DNA of 34,111 nucleotides from positions 1 through 34,111 of the forward strand of contig JACIYF010000017.1 of assembly GCA_014360065.1 (NCBI GenBank). Reading direction: 5' to 3'. Both the position numbers and the translations under genes were made by a program. Below the pieces are notes generated by a model, which saw only the letters and a program-made list of their open reading frames with translations, ran no database searches and was not told where the DNA came from. Of the stretch, positions 7,852 through 15,700 are shown one piece after another (the stretch's first letter is position 1; each line of letters starts with the position of its first letter). The DNA is from Clostridia bacterium. GTDB taxonomy: Bacteria; Bacillota; DSM-521; Neomoorellales; JACIYF01.

Positions 7852-7887
7852 GCCGGCAGTAAATGTTCCTTTGAAGGAGGCTAGATA

Positions 7888-8385
7888 TTGGCAAGCGGCA
7901 AGCTAGAAGAGGAAATTGGCCAGCGCCTGCGGGAGAAAGGGCTGACTTTGGCGGCAGCTGAGTCGGCTACGGGCGGGTTGATATCTGCCCTTATCACTTC
8001 CGTTCCTGGAAGCTCCGACTATTTCCGTGGTGGGGTGGTTGCCTACAGCAATGAGGTTAAGCGCAAGCTTTTAGGAGTCAATCAAGAGACCCTTGACAAC
8101 TACGGAGCGGTGAGCCCGCAGACGGCGGCAGAAATGGCAGAAGGAGTAAGGTTGGCCTTGGGGGCAGACATAGGTATCTCGGATACGGGAATTGCCGGTC
8201 CAACCGGGGGCAATTCCGACAAACCGGTAGGGCTGTTTTATGTGGGAGTAGCCGGCGAGGAGGGGGTGGAAGTGAGGAAGCACGTGTTTTCCGAAGATCG
8301 CAATCATAATCGCCAGCAGGCGGCTCAAGCTACCTTGGCCTTATTGGTTGATTTCCTGAGTAGCCTGGATGATGACAATGGTTAG
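7888..8385 (+). CDS. pncC: CinA C-terminal domain protein, nicotinamide-nucleotide amidohydrolase type
   Basis: The 165-residue product is a stand-alone CinA C-terminal (PncC) domain. In the family this domain converts nicotinamide mononucleotide to nicotinate mononucleotide and ammonia, recycling pyridine nucleotides. Conserved stretches are TLAAAESATGGLIS (residues about 20-33), GGVVAYSNEVK, YGAVSPQTAAEMAEG and GIAGPTGG. The N-terminal molybdopterin-binding-like domain of full-length CinA is absent. TTG 7888 is well supported by AAGGAGG at 7875-7881 and gives the usual N-terminus. The gene sits between the min operon and rodA. The domain call is sure; the exact substrate is from family knowledge. 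Confidence 0.9.
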   Translation: MASGKLEEEIGQRLREKGLTLAAAESATGGLISALITSVPGSSDYFRGGVVAYSNEVKRKLLGVNQETLDNYGAVSPQTAAEMAEGVRLALGADIGISDTGIAGPTGGNSDKPVGLFYVGVAGEEGVEVRKHVFSEDRNHNRQQAAQATLALLVDFLSSLDDDNG

Positions 8386-8394
8386 CTTTGGCGG

Positions 8395-8423
8395 GTGACC
8401 TAATCCTCTAGTTGGTGTATAAT
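8395..8423 (+). promoter_or_regulatory. Promoter for rodA
   Basis: TATAAT at 8418-8423 is preceded, after a 17-base spacer, by GTGACC at 8395-8400, which matches four of six consensus -35 bases. It lies 30 bases before the rodA start. Confidence 0.6.
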
Positions 8424-8452
8424 GGCCATTGGCTGAAACCGGAGGGTAGGCA

Positions 8453-9595
8453 ATGGCCTTTGATCGCAAGCTGGTCAAGCACATCGACTGGGGGATTGTT
8501 CTTAGCGTAAGCGCCATCTTAGGGATAAGCCTGGCAGTGCTTTGGAGCGCTTCTAGAGGCATGGTGCCGGGCGATCCCTTTTATTATGTGAAGCGGCAAG
8601 CTACTTGGATGCTTCTTGGCGGAGCCGGCCTGATTGTGCTCCTATTCATAGATTATGGGCTATTGGCCCACGCTAGCCGCTACCTGTATATGCTAAACGT
8701 GGCCATCCTGATTTTGGTCTTGTTGGTGGGGACCAAGGCTCACGGGACTAAGGGTTGGATCAACATGGGGCCCTTCCTGTTCCAACCCTCCGAGTTTTCC
8801 AAGGTGCTTACCATCTTGACTTTTTCTAGTTTCCTTAGCACGCGGGAAGGGCATATCCATACTTGGAAGGATCTCCTAAGTTGTTTTGCTTATGTAGCTC
8901 CGCCGGTACTGCTGGTGCTGCTCCAACCTGACATGGGCACGGCTTTAGTATTTGGGGCCATTGTGGTGGGGATGTTGTTTATAGCTGGGGCCAATCCTGC
9001 CATGCTCTGTACCATCGCCGGGGGCGCTATCGGCTGCTTGGTCTTGGCCCTGGTAGCCCACTTCCGTTGGGGGTTGCCCCTGCCTTTAGAAGAATACCAG
9101 ATCATGCGCCTGGTGGTTTTCATCGATCCTTACGCCGATGGTCAGGGCGGCCAAGGGGCCGGATACAATATTATTCAGTCGCTGGTGGCCATTGGATCAG
9201 GAGCCTTTTGGGGGCGGGGCCTCGGCCAGGGTACCCAAGCCCACCTCAACTTTTTGCCCGAGCACCATACTGACTTCATCTTTTCGGTGGTGGGGGAGGA
9301 GCTGGGCTTCGTTGGCGCTGCCGGGATTCTTGCCCTCTATTTCTACTTCCTCTATCGCAGCCTCAGGATTGCTTACGAAGCCAAGGACAATTACGGCACC
9401 TTAGTTGCTTGCGGGATAGTATCCATGATTGCCTTCCATCTGCTGGTCAACGTGGGCATGACCATCGGTATCATGCCCATTACTGGCATTCCTCTGCCTT
9501 TGTTTAGCTATGGTGGTAGCGCCATGATCAGCAACTTGGTGGCCGTAGGCCTTATCATCAATATCGGCATGCGCCGCCATAAGATCCTTTTTTAG
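8453..9595 (+). CDS. rodA: Peptidoglycan glycosyltransferase RodA (SEDS family)
   Basis: RodA polymerises lipid II into glycan strands in the elongasome, with the class B PBP encoded upstream as partner. The 380-residue polytopic protein has about ten hydrophobic segments. SEDS signature regions are GTKGWINMGPFLFQPSEFSK, then QPDMGTALVFG, and LPEHHTDFIFSVVGEELGF close to the C-terminal third, plus GIPLPLFSYGGSAM. ATG 8453 follows GGAGGG with good spacing. FtsW and SpoVE are close relatives, but the position with mre, mrdA and min genes favours RodA. It has its own promoter and is followed within 50 bases by the M23-like gene. Confidence 0.95.
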   Translation: MAFDRKLVKHIDWGIVLSVSAILGISLAVLWSASRGMVPGDPFYYVKRQATWMLLGGAGLIVLLFIDYGLLAHASRYLYMLNVAILILVLLVGTKAHGTKGWINMGPFLFQPSEFSKVLTILTFSSFLSTREGHIHTWKDLLSCFAYVAPPVLLVLLQPDMGTALVFGAIVVGMLFIAGANPAMLCTIAGGAIGCLVLALVAHFRWGLPLPLEEYQIMRLVVFIDPYADGQGGQGAGYNIIQSLVAIGSGAFWGRGLGQGTQAHLNFLPEHHTDFIFSVVGEELGFVGAAGILALYFYFLYRSLRIAYEAKDNYGTLVACGIVSMIAFHLLVNVGMTIGIMPITGIPLPLFSYGGSAMISNLVAVGLIINIGMRRHKILF

Positions 9596-9613
9596 TAATA
9601 TTTTCCTTGCTTT

Positions 9614-9630
9614 CGCCATAAGTTATGGCG
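9614..9630. other. 17-bp palindrome between rodA and the M23 gene
   Basis: CGCCATAA (9614-9621) and TTATGGCG (9623-9630) are perfect inverted repeats around one central base. It lies 18 bases after the rodA stop and 15 bases before the M23 start. The one-base centre suits a protein-binding site better than an RNA hairpin. No family is assigned. Confidence 0.4.
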
Positions 9631-9645
9631 AGAGGAGGAACTCTT

Positions 9646-10350
9646 ATGGCGGAGTTTAGGCCCCGACCTCAACCTGCGCCCCGCCGCGGCGTCGCCGTTA
9701 GTCTAAACTTGGCTCCGTTGATCCGCAAATCGCTAGCCTGCCTGGCTATCTTTATTGCTTTTTACTACTTTTGGCAGCTCGGTTTTCAGGACTTAAATCC
9801 AGCTAAGGAGAGGGTGGCCTATTTTCTATCCGCGCCCGAGTCTGACTTATCTCGGCGGGCAATTGACACCTTACGCTCCGGGTTTTGGCTTGACCCCTTC
9901 GACCGGGCTACGGCTGAGCACGCCCAGCCGGCCAACGGCAGCCCCACCCTTACCATTCCGGTTTCCGGGCAAATCCGGGTGGGGTTTGGCTGGCAATCAT
10001 CTCCAGTAAATGGCAGCCGCTACTTTCACCCCGGGATTGATATTGCTGCTGCTGGAGGAACACCGGTAAAGGCCTGTTTGGGCGGAAAGGTAACCGCCAT
10101 CACTGGCTCGGGGGGAATGGCCCCGGGAACCGGGCGGACGGTAGAGCTGACGCATCCGGGCTCCCTAGTCAGCTATTACGCCAATTTGGGGGAAGTGTTG
10201 GTCTCTGTAGGGCAAGAAGTCAAACAAGGGGAAGTGATCGGCAAGGTAGCCGGAACCGATAAAAGTGGCGTCTATTTTCATTTTGAGCTGCGCGATGCCA
10301 CTGGTGCCATTGACCCACTTTCGCGCTTGGCGTGGCCTGCCCAGATGTAG
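9646..10350 (+). CDS. Membrane-anchored M23/LytM-like protein, degenerate active site
   Basis: From ATG 9646 (SD GAGGAGG at 9632-9638; the ATG at 9625 has none) the product has 234 residues. A basic N-terminus precedes a hydrophobic anchor near residues 27-45, then a linker, and a LytM/M23 domain at about 105-225. Metal ligands of active M23 peptidases can be traced: H128 and D132 in HPGID, and H212 near the end. The catalytic His of the HxH motif is replaced by Tyr (Y210-F-H212), and the usual His of the YAHL motif is Asn180. It is therefore probably not a hydrolase but a wall-binding or regulatory protein, like other inactive LytM proteins (for example EnvC). It follows rodA. Confidence 0.85.
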   Translation: MAEFRPRPQPAPRRGVAVSLNLAPLIRKSLACLAIFIAFYYFWQLGFQDLNPAKERVAYFLSAPESDLSRRAIDTLRSGFWLDPFDRATAEHAQPANGSPTLTIPVSGQIRVGFGWQSSPVNGSRYFHPGIDIAAAGGTPVKACLGGKVTAITGSGGMAPGTGRTVELTHPGSLVSYYANLGEVLVSVGQEVKQGEVIGKVAGTDKSGVYFHFELRDATGAIDPLSRLAWPAQM

Positions 10351-10421
10351 AGCAGTTTGTTATAATAACAGGAAAAGTATACTCCCAATAAGGGAAATAC
10401 TGTAGACGGTGATAAGGAGAT

Positions 10422-12323
10422 ATGGGAGGCCTCGATCCAAAGCGCATCCGAGAAGAGATTCTACCTCGGGTGAGAAAGCCCAGCCGATATCTGGGTAACG
10501 AGTGGAACGTTATAGTTAAGCCCTGGAATACCGTAAGCGTGCGCATGGTTTTTGCTTTTCCCGACCTTTACGAAGTAGGGATGTCCCACTTAGGGCTGCA
10601 GATCCTTTATGGGCTGGTCAATTCTTATCCCGACCTGCTCATGGAGCGGACCTTTATGCCAGCACCGGACATGGAGGAGGAGCTCAAGAAAAACGGGCTC
10701 CCTCTTTTTAGCTGGGAATCCTATCGGCCCTTGGCCGATTTTGACGTGATTGGATTTACCCTACAATACGAAATGACCTACACCAACATCCTGCGCATGC
10801 TTGCCCTGGCAGGCATTCCCTGGCGCAGCGCCCACCGCAGCGATCAGCATCCCCTGGTAATTGCGGGAGGGCCGGTGGCCACCAACCCTGAGCCGTTAGC
10901 GGATTTTATTGATTGCTTTCTCATCGGCGATGGCGAGGAGCTACTTCCCCAGTTCTTGCGCCGGGTGGCTGAGCTCAAGGACAGCAATCGCCAGGAACAG
11001 CTGATCCAGCTGGCCCAGATTCCTGGGGTTTACGTGCCTTCCCTGTACCAGGCCGAGTTTCAAGAAAATGGCCATATGGTCGGCCTTAAGCCCCGGCTAT
11101 CTGGCCTCCCTTTTCCCATCGTCCGCCGGGTGCTGACCAACTTCGACCAAGCTTACTTCCCTACTCGACCTATCGTTCCCTTTATGGAAGTGGTTCACGA
11201 CCGCATCATGCTGGAAGTAATGCGCGGTTGCACCCGCGGTTGTCGGTTTTGCCAGGCGGGGATGATCTACCGGCCAGTCCGGGAGCGAGGATTGAAAACC
11301 CTGCTTGATCAGGCCAAGCAGCTGGTTGAAAGCACCGGGCACCGGGAAATATCCTTGGCTTCCCTTAGTACCGCCGATTATAGCTGCGTGGGTCCGCTGG
11401 TGGCAAGCTTGATAGCTGCCTACCGCAAGCAAGGGGTGGGGGTTTCCTTGCCCTCGCTGAGGGCGGATGCTTTTAGCGTGGAGCTAGCCAAACAAATTCA
11501 AAAGGTACGTAAAACCACGCTTACCTTTGCGCCGGAGGCTGGTACCCAGCGGTTGCGAGACGTTATTAACAAGGGCGTGACCGAAAAGGATCTGCTGGAG
11601 GCGGTGGGTGCGGCTTTTTCCGCCGGGTGGATGGGGGTTAAACTCTATTTTATGATTGGTTTACCCACCGAGACGGTGGAGGATCTGGACGGCATCGCCG
11701 ATCTCGCCCGCCAAGTGGTAAGAGTAGGAGAGAAAATAGTGCGGCCCAAGGGGCGGTTGGAAGTAACGGTTAGTGCCTCCTCTTTTGTTCCCAAGCCCCA
11801 TACGCCTTTCCAGTGGGAGCCACAGGACCGGCTGGAGGAATTGAAAAGAAAACAATCTCATCTGCGAAGGGCCCTTAAGGGGTGCCACCTCAAGTTCCAT
11901 TGGCACGATCCAGAGCTCAGTACCCTAGAGGCGGTATTTTCCCGCGGTGACCGGCGGTTAGGTTCGGTGCTGGAGGAGGCAGTTAGCCGAGGCGCCAAGC
12001 TGGATAGCTGGTCAGAATATTTCTCCTTTGATACTTGGAGGCAGGCATTTACGGCAACGGGGATAGACCCCCAGGATTATGCCTACCGTCGCTACAGTTA
12101 CGATGAGGTGCTGCCTTGGGACCATATTGATGTAGGCGTTAGCAAGCAGTTCCTTGCTCGTGAGCACCAGCGGGCCATGGCAGGGGTAACCACCAAGGAT
12201 TGCCGGCGGGATCAGTGCAGCGGCTGCGCAGTTTGTCAGCATTTGGGAGTGGACTTGGAGCTTGAGCAAGAACAAGGGGAAGGGGAGAGTGGACTTGGTC
12301 CGTCTGCGGCTGGTGTTCGCTAA
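10422..12323 (+). CDS. TIGR03960 family B12-binding-like radical SAM protein
   Basis: The 633-residue product is a radical SAM protein of the type with an N-terminal cobalamin-binding-like region, found next to obg/rng clusters in Clostridia. The 4Fe-4S motif is C270-xxx-C274-xx-C277 (CTRGCRFCQAG). The upstream part contains GMSHLGLQILYGL, and GFTLQYEMTYTNIL, typical of the family. The C-terminus ends in a Cys-rich stretch (CRRDQCSGCAVC), possibly a further metal site. Substrate and reaction are not known to me. ATG 10422 follows AAGGAGAT. It overlaps the next gene by 35 bases, so the two are translationally linked and probably act together. Confidence 0.9.
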   Translation: MGGLDPKRIREEILPRVRKPSRYLGNEWNVIVKPWNTVSVRMVFAFPDLYEVGMSHLGLQILYGLVNSYPDLLMERTFMPAPDMEEELKKNGLPLFSWESYRPLADFDVIGFTLQYEMTYTNILRMLALAGIPWRSAHRSDQHPLVIAGGPVATNPEPLADFIDCFLIGDGEELLPQFLRRVAELKDSNRQEQLIQLAQIPGVYVPSLYQAEFQENGHMVGLKPRLSGLPFPIVRRVLTNFDQAYFPTRPIVPFMEVVHDRIMLEVMRGCTRGCRFCQAGMIYRPVRERGLKTLLDQAKQLVESTGHREISLASLSTADYSCVGPLVASLIAAYRKQGVGVSLPSLRADAFSVELAKQIQKVRKTTLTFAPEAGTQRLRDVINKGVTEKDLLEAVGAAFSAGWMGVKLYFMIGLPTETVEDLDGIADLARQVVRVGEKIVRPKGRLEVTVSASSFVPKPHTPFQWEPQDRLEELKRKQSHLRRALKGCHLKFHWHDPELSTLEAVFSRGDRRLGSVLEEAVSRGAKLDSWSEYFSFDTWRQAFTATGIDPQDYAYRRYSYDEVLPWDHIDVGVSKQFLAREHQRAMAGVTTKDCRRDQCSGCAVCQHLGVDLELEQEQGEGESGLGPSAAGVR

Positions 12324-12933
12324 ACAGGGGCCGGCAGCCCTGCTGTCGCATTTGGAATTGCTTACGGCTTGGGAACGGGCGCTGCGGCGGGCCAGGGTGC
12401 CACTAGCTTTTACCAAGGGGTTTAATCCTCACCCGCAGATGGTTTTTGCTCTACCTCTGGCGGTGGGGGTAGCTAGTCGGCGCGAGTACTTGGATGTGGA
12501 GCTTGAACGACCGGTAGACTTATCAGAACTGAAGGTGAGAATATCCCGCCAGCTACCCGAAGGGCTGGAGCTATTGGACGCCGCTTGGGTTGGCGAGGGG
12601 GAGCCTTCGCTGATGGCCTCGGTCAAAGCGGCTAGCTACCACGTGGAGGTAGAGCTCACCTCGCCGTCTGCTGGTAAATTGGAGGCTGAGCTGGGGGAGG
12701 CTATGCGCCAGTTGGAGGCAGCTGGCAAAACTGACTCCCTTCCTGGGCAGGTCTACCAAATTACTGGTCAAGTCCAGGAGCGAATCTTGCGGCTACAGAT
12801 GACAGTCCAAGCCGGATCACAGGGGAATGTGAAGCCGGAGCAAGTGGTGCAGGCTTTAGTCCAGCGGTTGGGTGTAGGCTTTCGCCCGGAATCCCTGCGA
12901 GTGGAGCGGCAACAGGTGATTATTCGGCCTTAG
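12289..12933 (+). CDS. TIGR03936 family protein (DUF2344), partner of the radical SAM protein
   Basis: The 214-residue product shows the DUF2344 start VRLRLVFAKQGPAALLSHLELLTAWERALRRA, although the first residues vary in the family, and then FTKGFNPHPQMVFALPLAVGV. GTG 12289 is preferred to TTG 12262 because it has AAGGGGAG just upstream and gives the family-length N-terminus. Proteins of this family are encoded beside, or fused to, the TIGR03960 radical SAM protein. That relation is seen here, with a 35-base overlap. The biochemical role is unknown to me. It is followed after 73 bases by RNase G. Confidence 0.88.
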   Translation: MDLVRLRLVFAKQGPAALLSHLELLTAWERALRRARVPLAFTKGFNPHPQMVFALPLAVGVASRREYLDVELERPVDLSELKVRISRQLPEGLELLDAAWVGEGEPSLMASVKAASYHVEVELTSPSAGKLEAELGEAMRQLEAAGKTDSLPGQVYQITGQVQERILRLQMTVQAGSQGNVKPEQVVQALVQRLGVGFRPESLRVERQQVIIRP

Positions 12934-12954
12934 GTGCATCCGGCACCAGTGCCC

Positions 12955-12977
12955 CGGCACGGGGAACGTTTCGGAAG
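12955..12977 (+). repeat. Module D repeat upstream of rng
   Basis: This 23-base stretch matches 128-150 upstream of radC at 20 positions, with three transitions only. It contains the conserved GTTTCGGAAG. CCCCG and CGGGG around GCA can form a small hairpin here. It lies in the 73-base gap before rng, 29 bases from the start codon. Confidence 0.5.
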
Positions 12978-13006
12978 TACCCGGCCTTATATAGGAGTTG
13001 GAAGTT

Positions 13007-14530
13007 ATGTCTCAGATTATTTTGGTACAGGTAGAAGAGGAAGAGACCGCGGTAGCGGTCCTGGAGAACGGTAAACTGGTGGAAATCTATTTTGAGCGGC
13101 CCCTGCATGAGCGGATGGTTGGTAATATTTATAAAGGGCGAGTGGAAAATGTGCTCCCAGGCATGCAGGCAGCCTTCGTCGATATCGGCTTAGAGAAAAA
13201 TGCCTTCCTGTATGTGGAGGATATCCTACCGGCGGCAGTGGCTGATTGGGAATTGCCGGGAGAAAAGATTAGCTCTCGACCTATCAGCGAGCTTTTGCGG
13301 CCCGGGCAGGGGATATTGGTGCAGATCTCCAAAGAGCCCATCGGTACCAAAGGAGCTCGGGCTACTACCCATATCTCTCTGCCAGGCCGGTATGTGGTGC
13401 TGATGCCTACCGTGGATTATGTGGGTGTGTCCCGGCGGATTAGTAGCGAAGGGGAGAGGGATCGCCTCCGAGCCATGGCTAAGGAGATCAAGCCCAAGGG
13501 CATGGGGTTGATTGTGCGAACGGCAGCTGAAGGGGCTTCGGAGGAAGAGCTGGTCCAGGACATTAAGGAGCTGACAAAAGTATGGCGAGGTATCGAACGG
13601 CGCAGCCGGCGCCAGCGGGGGCCGGCGCTGGTGCACCGCGAGCTGGATCTCTTAGAGCGTATACTCCGGGATCTCTTTTCTGACCAGGTGGAGGCGCTGG
13701 TGACCAACTCTCGTGATGCTTACGAGCGGGCAACGGAAATTATGGATAGGCTAGACAGCCGGCTGCGAGAGCGAATCAAGCTGCGGGAAGGCCAGGACCT
13801 ATTTGCTCACTGGGAAGTGCCATCGCAAATCGATCAAGCTTTGCGCCGTAAAGTCTGGCTCAAATGCGGCGGTTACATCGTAATCGACCAGGCGGAGGCG
13901 CTCACTTCCATCGATGTCAATACCGGCAAGTATGTAGGTGGCAGAAATCTGGAGGATACGGTGGTCAAGACCAATCTTGAGGCGGCGGCCGAAATAGCCC
14001 GCCAGCTAAGGCTCCGCAATATCGGCGGGATCATTATCATCGATTTCATCGATATGGAGGATCCTGCCCATCAGGAGCAGGTGCTCAAAGCCCTGGAGGA
14101 GGAGCTCCGCAAGGACAAGACCAGGGCTACCGTGCTGGGCATGACTAGGCTGGGCTTGGTGGAAGTGACCAGGAAGAAGGCCCGGGGCGCCTTGGAGAGC
14201 GTGCTCCTGACCGAATGCCCTTATTGCGGGGGCCGGGGGAAAGTACTTTCCCAGGAGACGGTGGGCTTGGCGGTACGCAAGGAGATCCTTTACCGGGCAG
14301 AGATCACCGAGGCTCCTGGCCTGATCGTCAGGGCCAACCCGGCGGTGGCGGCCCAGCTCATTGGCTCCGGAGGCGTCAGTGTTCGGCTTCTGGAGCAGCG
14401 GACGGGAAAGACAATTATCATCAAGGGAGAAGAGCACCGCCACATGGAGAACTTTGTGGTCCAGGAGGTATTTGATGCTGAGGAGCTAGGCCAGGGGCGA
14501 GATCGGTCGACGGCCGCCACTTCCGGGTAA
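13007..14530 (+). CDS. rng: Ribonuclease G/E family endoribonuclease
   Basis: The 507-residue product matches RNase G and the catalytic half of RNase E, the 5'-end-sensing endonuclease that processes rRNA and degrades mRNA. An S1 RNA-binding segment lies at about residues 37-125 (GNIYKGRVENVLPGMQAAFVDIG region). The catalytic acidic residues are D303 (SIDVNTG) and D346 (DFIDMED). The zinc-link cysteines are C404 and C407 (CPYCGGRGK). These numbers coincide with those of E. coli RNase E. ATG 13007 is chosen over TTG 12998 because AGGAG at 12993-12997 is properly spaced only for the ATG. It has no long C-terminal degradosome scaffold, as expected for RNase G. Confidence 0.96.
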   Translation: MSQIILVQVEEEETAVAVLENGKLVEIYFERPLHERMVGNIYKGRVENVLPGMQAAFVDIGLEKNAFLYVEDILPAAVADWELPGEKISSRPISELLRPGQGILVQISKEPIGTKGARATTHISLPGRYVVLMPTVDYVGVSRRISSEGERDRLRAMAKEIKPKGMGLIVRTAAEGASEEELVQDIKELTKVWRGIERRSRRQRGPALVHRELDLLERILRDLFSDQVEALVTNSRDAYERATEIMDRLDSRLRERIKLREGQDLFAHWEVPSQIDQALRRKVWLKCGGYIVIDQAEALTSIDVNTGKYVGGRNLEDTVVKTNLEAAAEIARQLRLRNIGGIIIIDFIDMEDPAHQEQVLKALEEELRKDKTRATVLGMTRLGLVEVTRKKARGALESVLLTECPYCGGRGKVLSQETVGLAVRKEILYRAEITEAPGLIVRANPAVAAQLIGSGGVSVRLLEQRTGKTIIIKGEEHRHMENFVVQEVFDAEELGQGRDRSTAATSG

Positions 14531-14585
14531 GCGCGCCTGCTGCGGTCAAGCTCCGGTCTAGGAGCCTGCATGGCCAGCATAGCGT

Positions 14586-14614
14586 TTGACAAGGATTAAC
14601 GGGTATGTTATCTT
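14586..14614 (+). promoter_or_regulatory. Promoter of the rplU operon
   Basis: TTGACA at 14586-14591 is a consensus -35 box. It is followed by a 17-base spacer and TATCTT at 14609-14614. It lies about 145 bases before rplU and upstream of the leader hairpins, so it probably starts the rplU-prp-rpmA-spo0B-obgE-proB transcript. Confidence 0.75.
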
Positions 14615-14621
14615 ATGGTCG

Positions 14622-14759
14622 GTCAGCTGCGCCCGATCCTGGCGCAGCTAATAACGCTCGGACTAGGCCACCAATTTCTGCTTCCACCTTGCCGCGGTCA
14701 GAGTTTTCCCTCGGCAGGTGAGCAAGAAGCCTAGAATCGGCGGAGAGGTAGGAGGACTT
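14622..14759 (+). ncRNA. Structured leader of rplU, candidate L21 autoregulatory leader
   Basis: Just after the promoter, AGCTGCGCC at 14625-14633 and GGCGCAGCT at 14641-14649 form a perfect 9-bp hairpin with a 7-base loop. A second stem can form between TTGCCG and CGGCAG in the 14688-14717 region. Firmicutes often have an L21 leader RNA in front of rplU that binds the ribosomal protein. Position and structure fit that, but I could not match it base by base to the known motif. No protein is seen in the 229-base rng-rplU gap. Confidence 0.5.
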
Positions 14760-15098
14760 ATGTACGCTATCATCGAAACAGGAGGAAAGCAGTACCGGGT
14801 GGAGCCGGGCGAGGTGCTGCGCATCGAAAAGGTGGATGTTCCGCCCGGTGAGCTCTATACCGGAGCCAGAGTACTGGCCGTCGGCGACGGGGAAAACCTG
14901 CAGGTAGGTAGGCCGGTGGTGGAAGGAGCCCAAGTTCGCCTGCGGGTGCTGCGAGTAGGCAAGGGCCGCAAGATTTTGGTCTTCAAGTATAAGCCCAAGA
15001 AGAACTATCGCCGCCGTTATGGCCACCGACAGCTATTTAGTGAAGTAAAAGTAGAAGGGATAGATGTAAACAGCCCGGCGGCGGCAACTGAAGCCTAG
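14760..15098 (+). CDS. rplU: 50S ribosomal protein L21
   Basis: L21 binds 23S rRNA in the large subunit. The 112-residue product starts MYAIIETGGKQYRVEPGEV, the standard L21 N-terminus, and contains the basic RNA-binding segment KYKPKKNYRRRYGHRQ. The C-terminal tail is slightly extended and Ala-rich. ATG 14760 is preferred to an upstream in-frame start at 14718 because of GGAGG at 14751-14755 and family length. It heads the conserved rplU-prp-rpmA operon and has a consensus promoter and a structured leader. Confidence 0.98.
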   Translation: MYAIIETGGKQYRVEPGEVLRIEKVDVPPGELYTGARVLAVGDGENLQVGRPVVEGAQVRLRVLRVGKGRKILVFKYKPKKNYRRRYGHRQLFSEVKVEGIDVNSPAAATEA

Positions 15099-15116
15099 CG
15101 GATCTGGTGCCGGGAA

Positions 15117-15485
15117 ATGATCGAGGTCAAGCTAGAAACCGATGCCCGGGGCCAGCTGGTGGGGTTTGAAGTAACTGGGCATGCCGGGTACGCTCGTGCC
15201 GGTCGAGACATCGTCTGCGCAGCGGTGTCGGCCTTGACCCAGGGCGCAGTAGCTGGGCTCAAGCACTTTTACCCCGACCAGGTGCAGGCATCGCAGCGCA
15301 AGGGGAAGCTTAAATGCCATTTAATCCCTAGGCCTTCTGAGGCTGATCACTTGGACTACCGGGAAGGCCAAGCTATCCTGACCGCCATGCATCTGGGCCT
15401 AAAAGCAATAGCCGAGCAGTACCCCAAACATTTGCGGATCAGCTCCCATGTCGACCAGGTTGAAAGAGGATCCCCATACGGCTAA
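15117..15485 (+). CDS. prp: Ribosomal-processing cysteine protease Prp
   Basis: Prp removes the short N-terminal extension of ribosomal protein L27, which is needed for assembly and function of the 50S subunit in Firmicutes. The 122-residue product has the catalytic pair H22 and C34 in GHAGYARAGRDIVCAAVSAL, at the same residue numbers as in the studied staphylococcal enzyme. ATG 15117 begins 18 bases after rplU. The substrate L27 is encoded just downstream with a matching cleavage site, which supports the call. The prp-rpmA gap is expanded to 259 bases by a repeat, unlike the compact arrangement usual for this operon. Confidence 0.95.
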   Translation: MIEVKLETDARGQLVGFEVTGHAGYARAGRDIVCAAVSALTQGAVAGLKHFYPDQVQASQRKGKLKCHLIPRPSEADHLDYREGQAILTAMHLGLKAIAEQYPKHLRISSHVDQVERGSPYG

Positions 15486-15535
15486 GGCGCGCGGCTAAAT
15501 AGTGGGGCACTACCTAAAGGGGGTGCCGGGGCATT

Positions 15536-15700
15536 GATCCGGAAGCGACCCAGTACTCAACCATGAACCCGGTGAGGGTTATCGTAAAGGCCATGTGGGT
15601 GCAAGCAGCTCTTGCAAGTGTAAGGTTGAGTGCTGGGCGCTGGAGCTTGAGGTGGAGCTTCAGGCGGCTCCGCGCAGGATTACGGAGCCGAGGACTAGTG
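15536..15700 (+). repeat. Modules A and B repeat upstream of rpmA
   Basis: Module A has its left arm at 15546-15562 and its right arm GGTTGAGTGCTGGGCGC at 15624-15640. Between them lies GTGCAAGCAGCTCTTGC (15599-15615), which recurs upstream of leuS. Module B follows: GGAGC 15654-15658, 8-base loop, GCTCCG 15667-15672, 10-base loop, CGGAGC 15683-15688. The central GCTCCG can pair with either flank. The rpmA start is 56 bases downstream. The copy fills the prp-rpmA gap, where no protein is evident. Confidence 0.8.
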
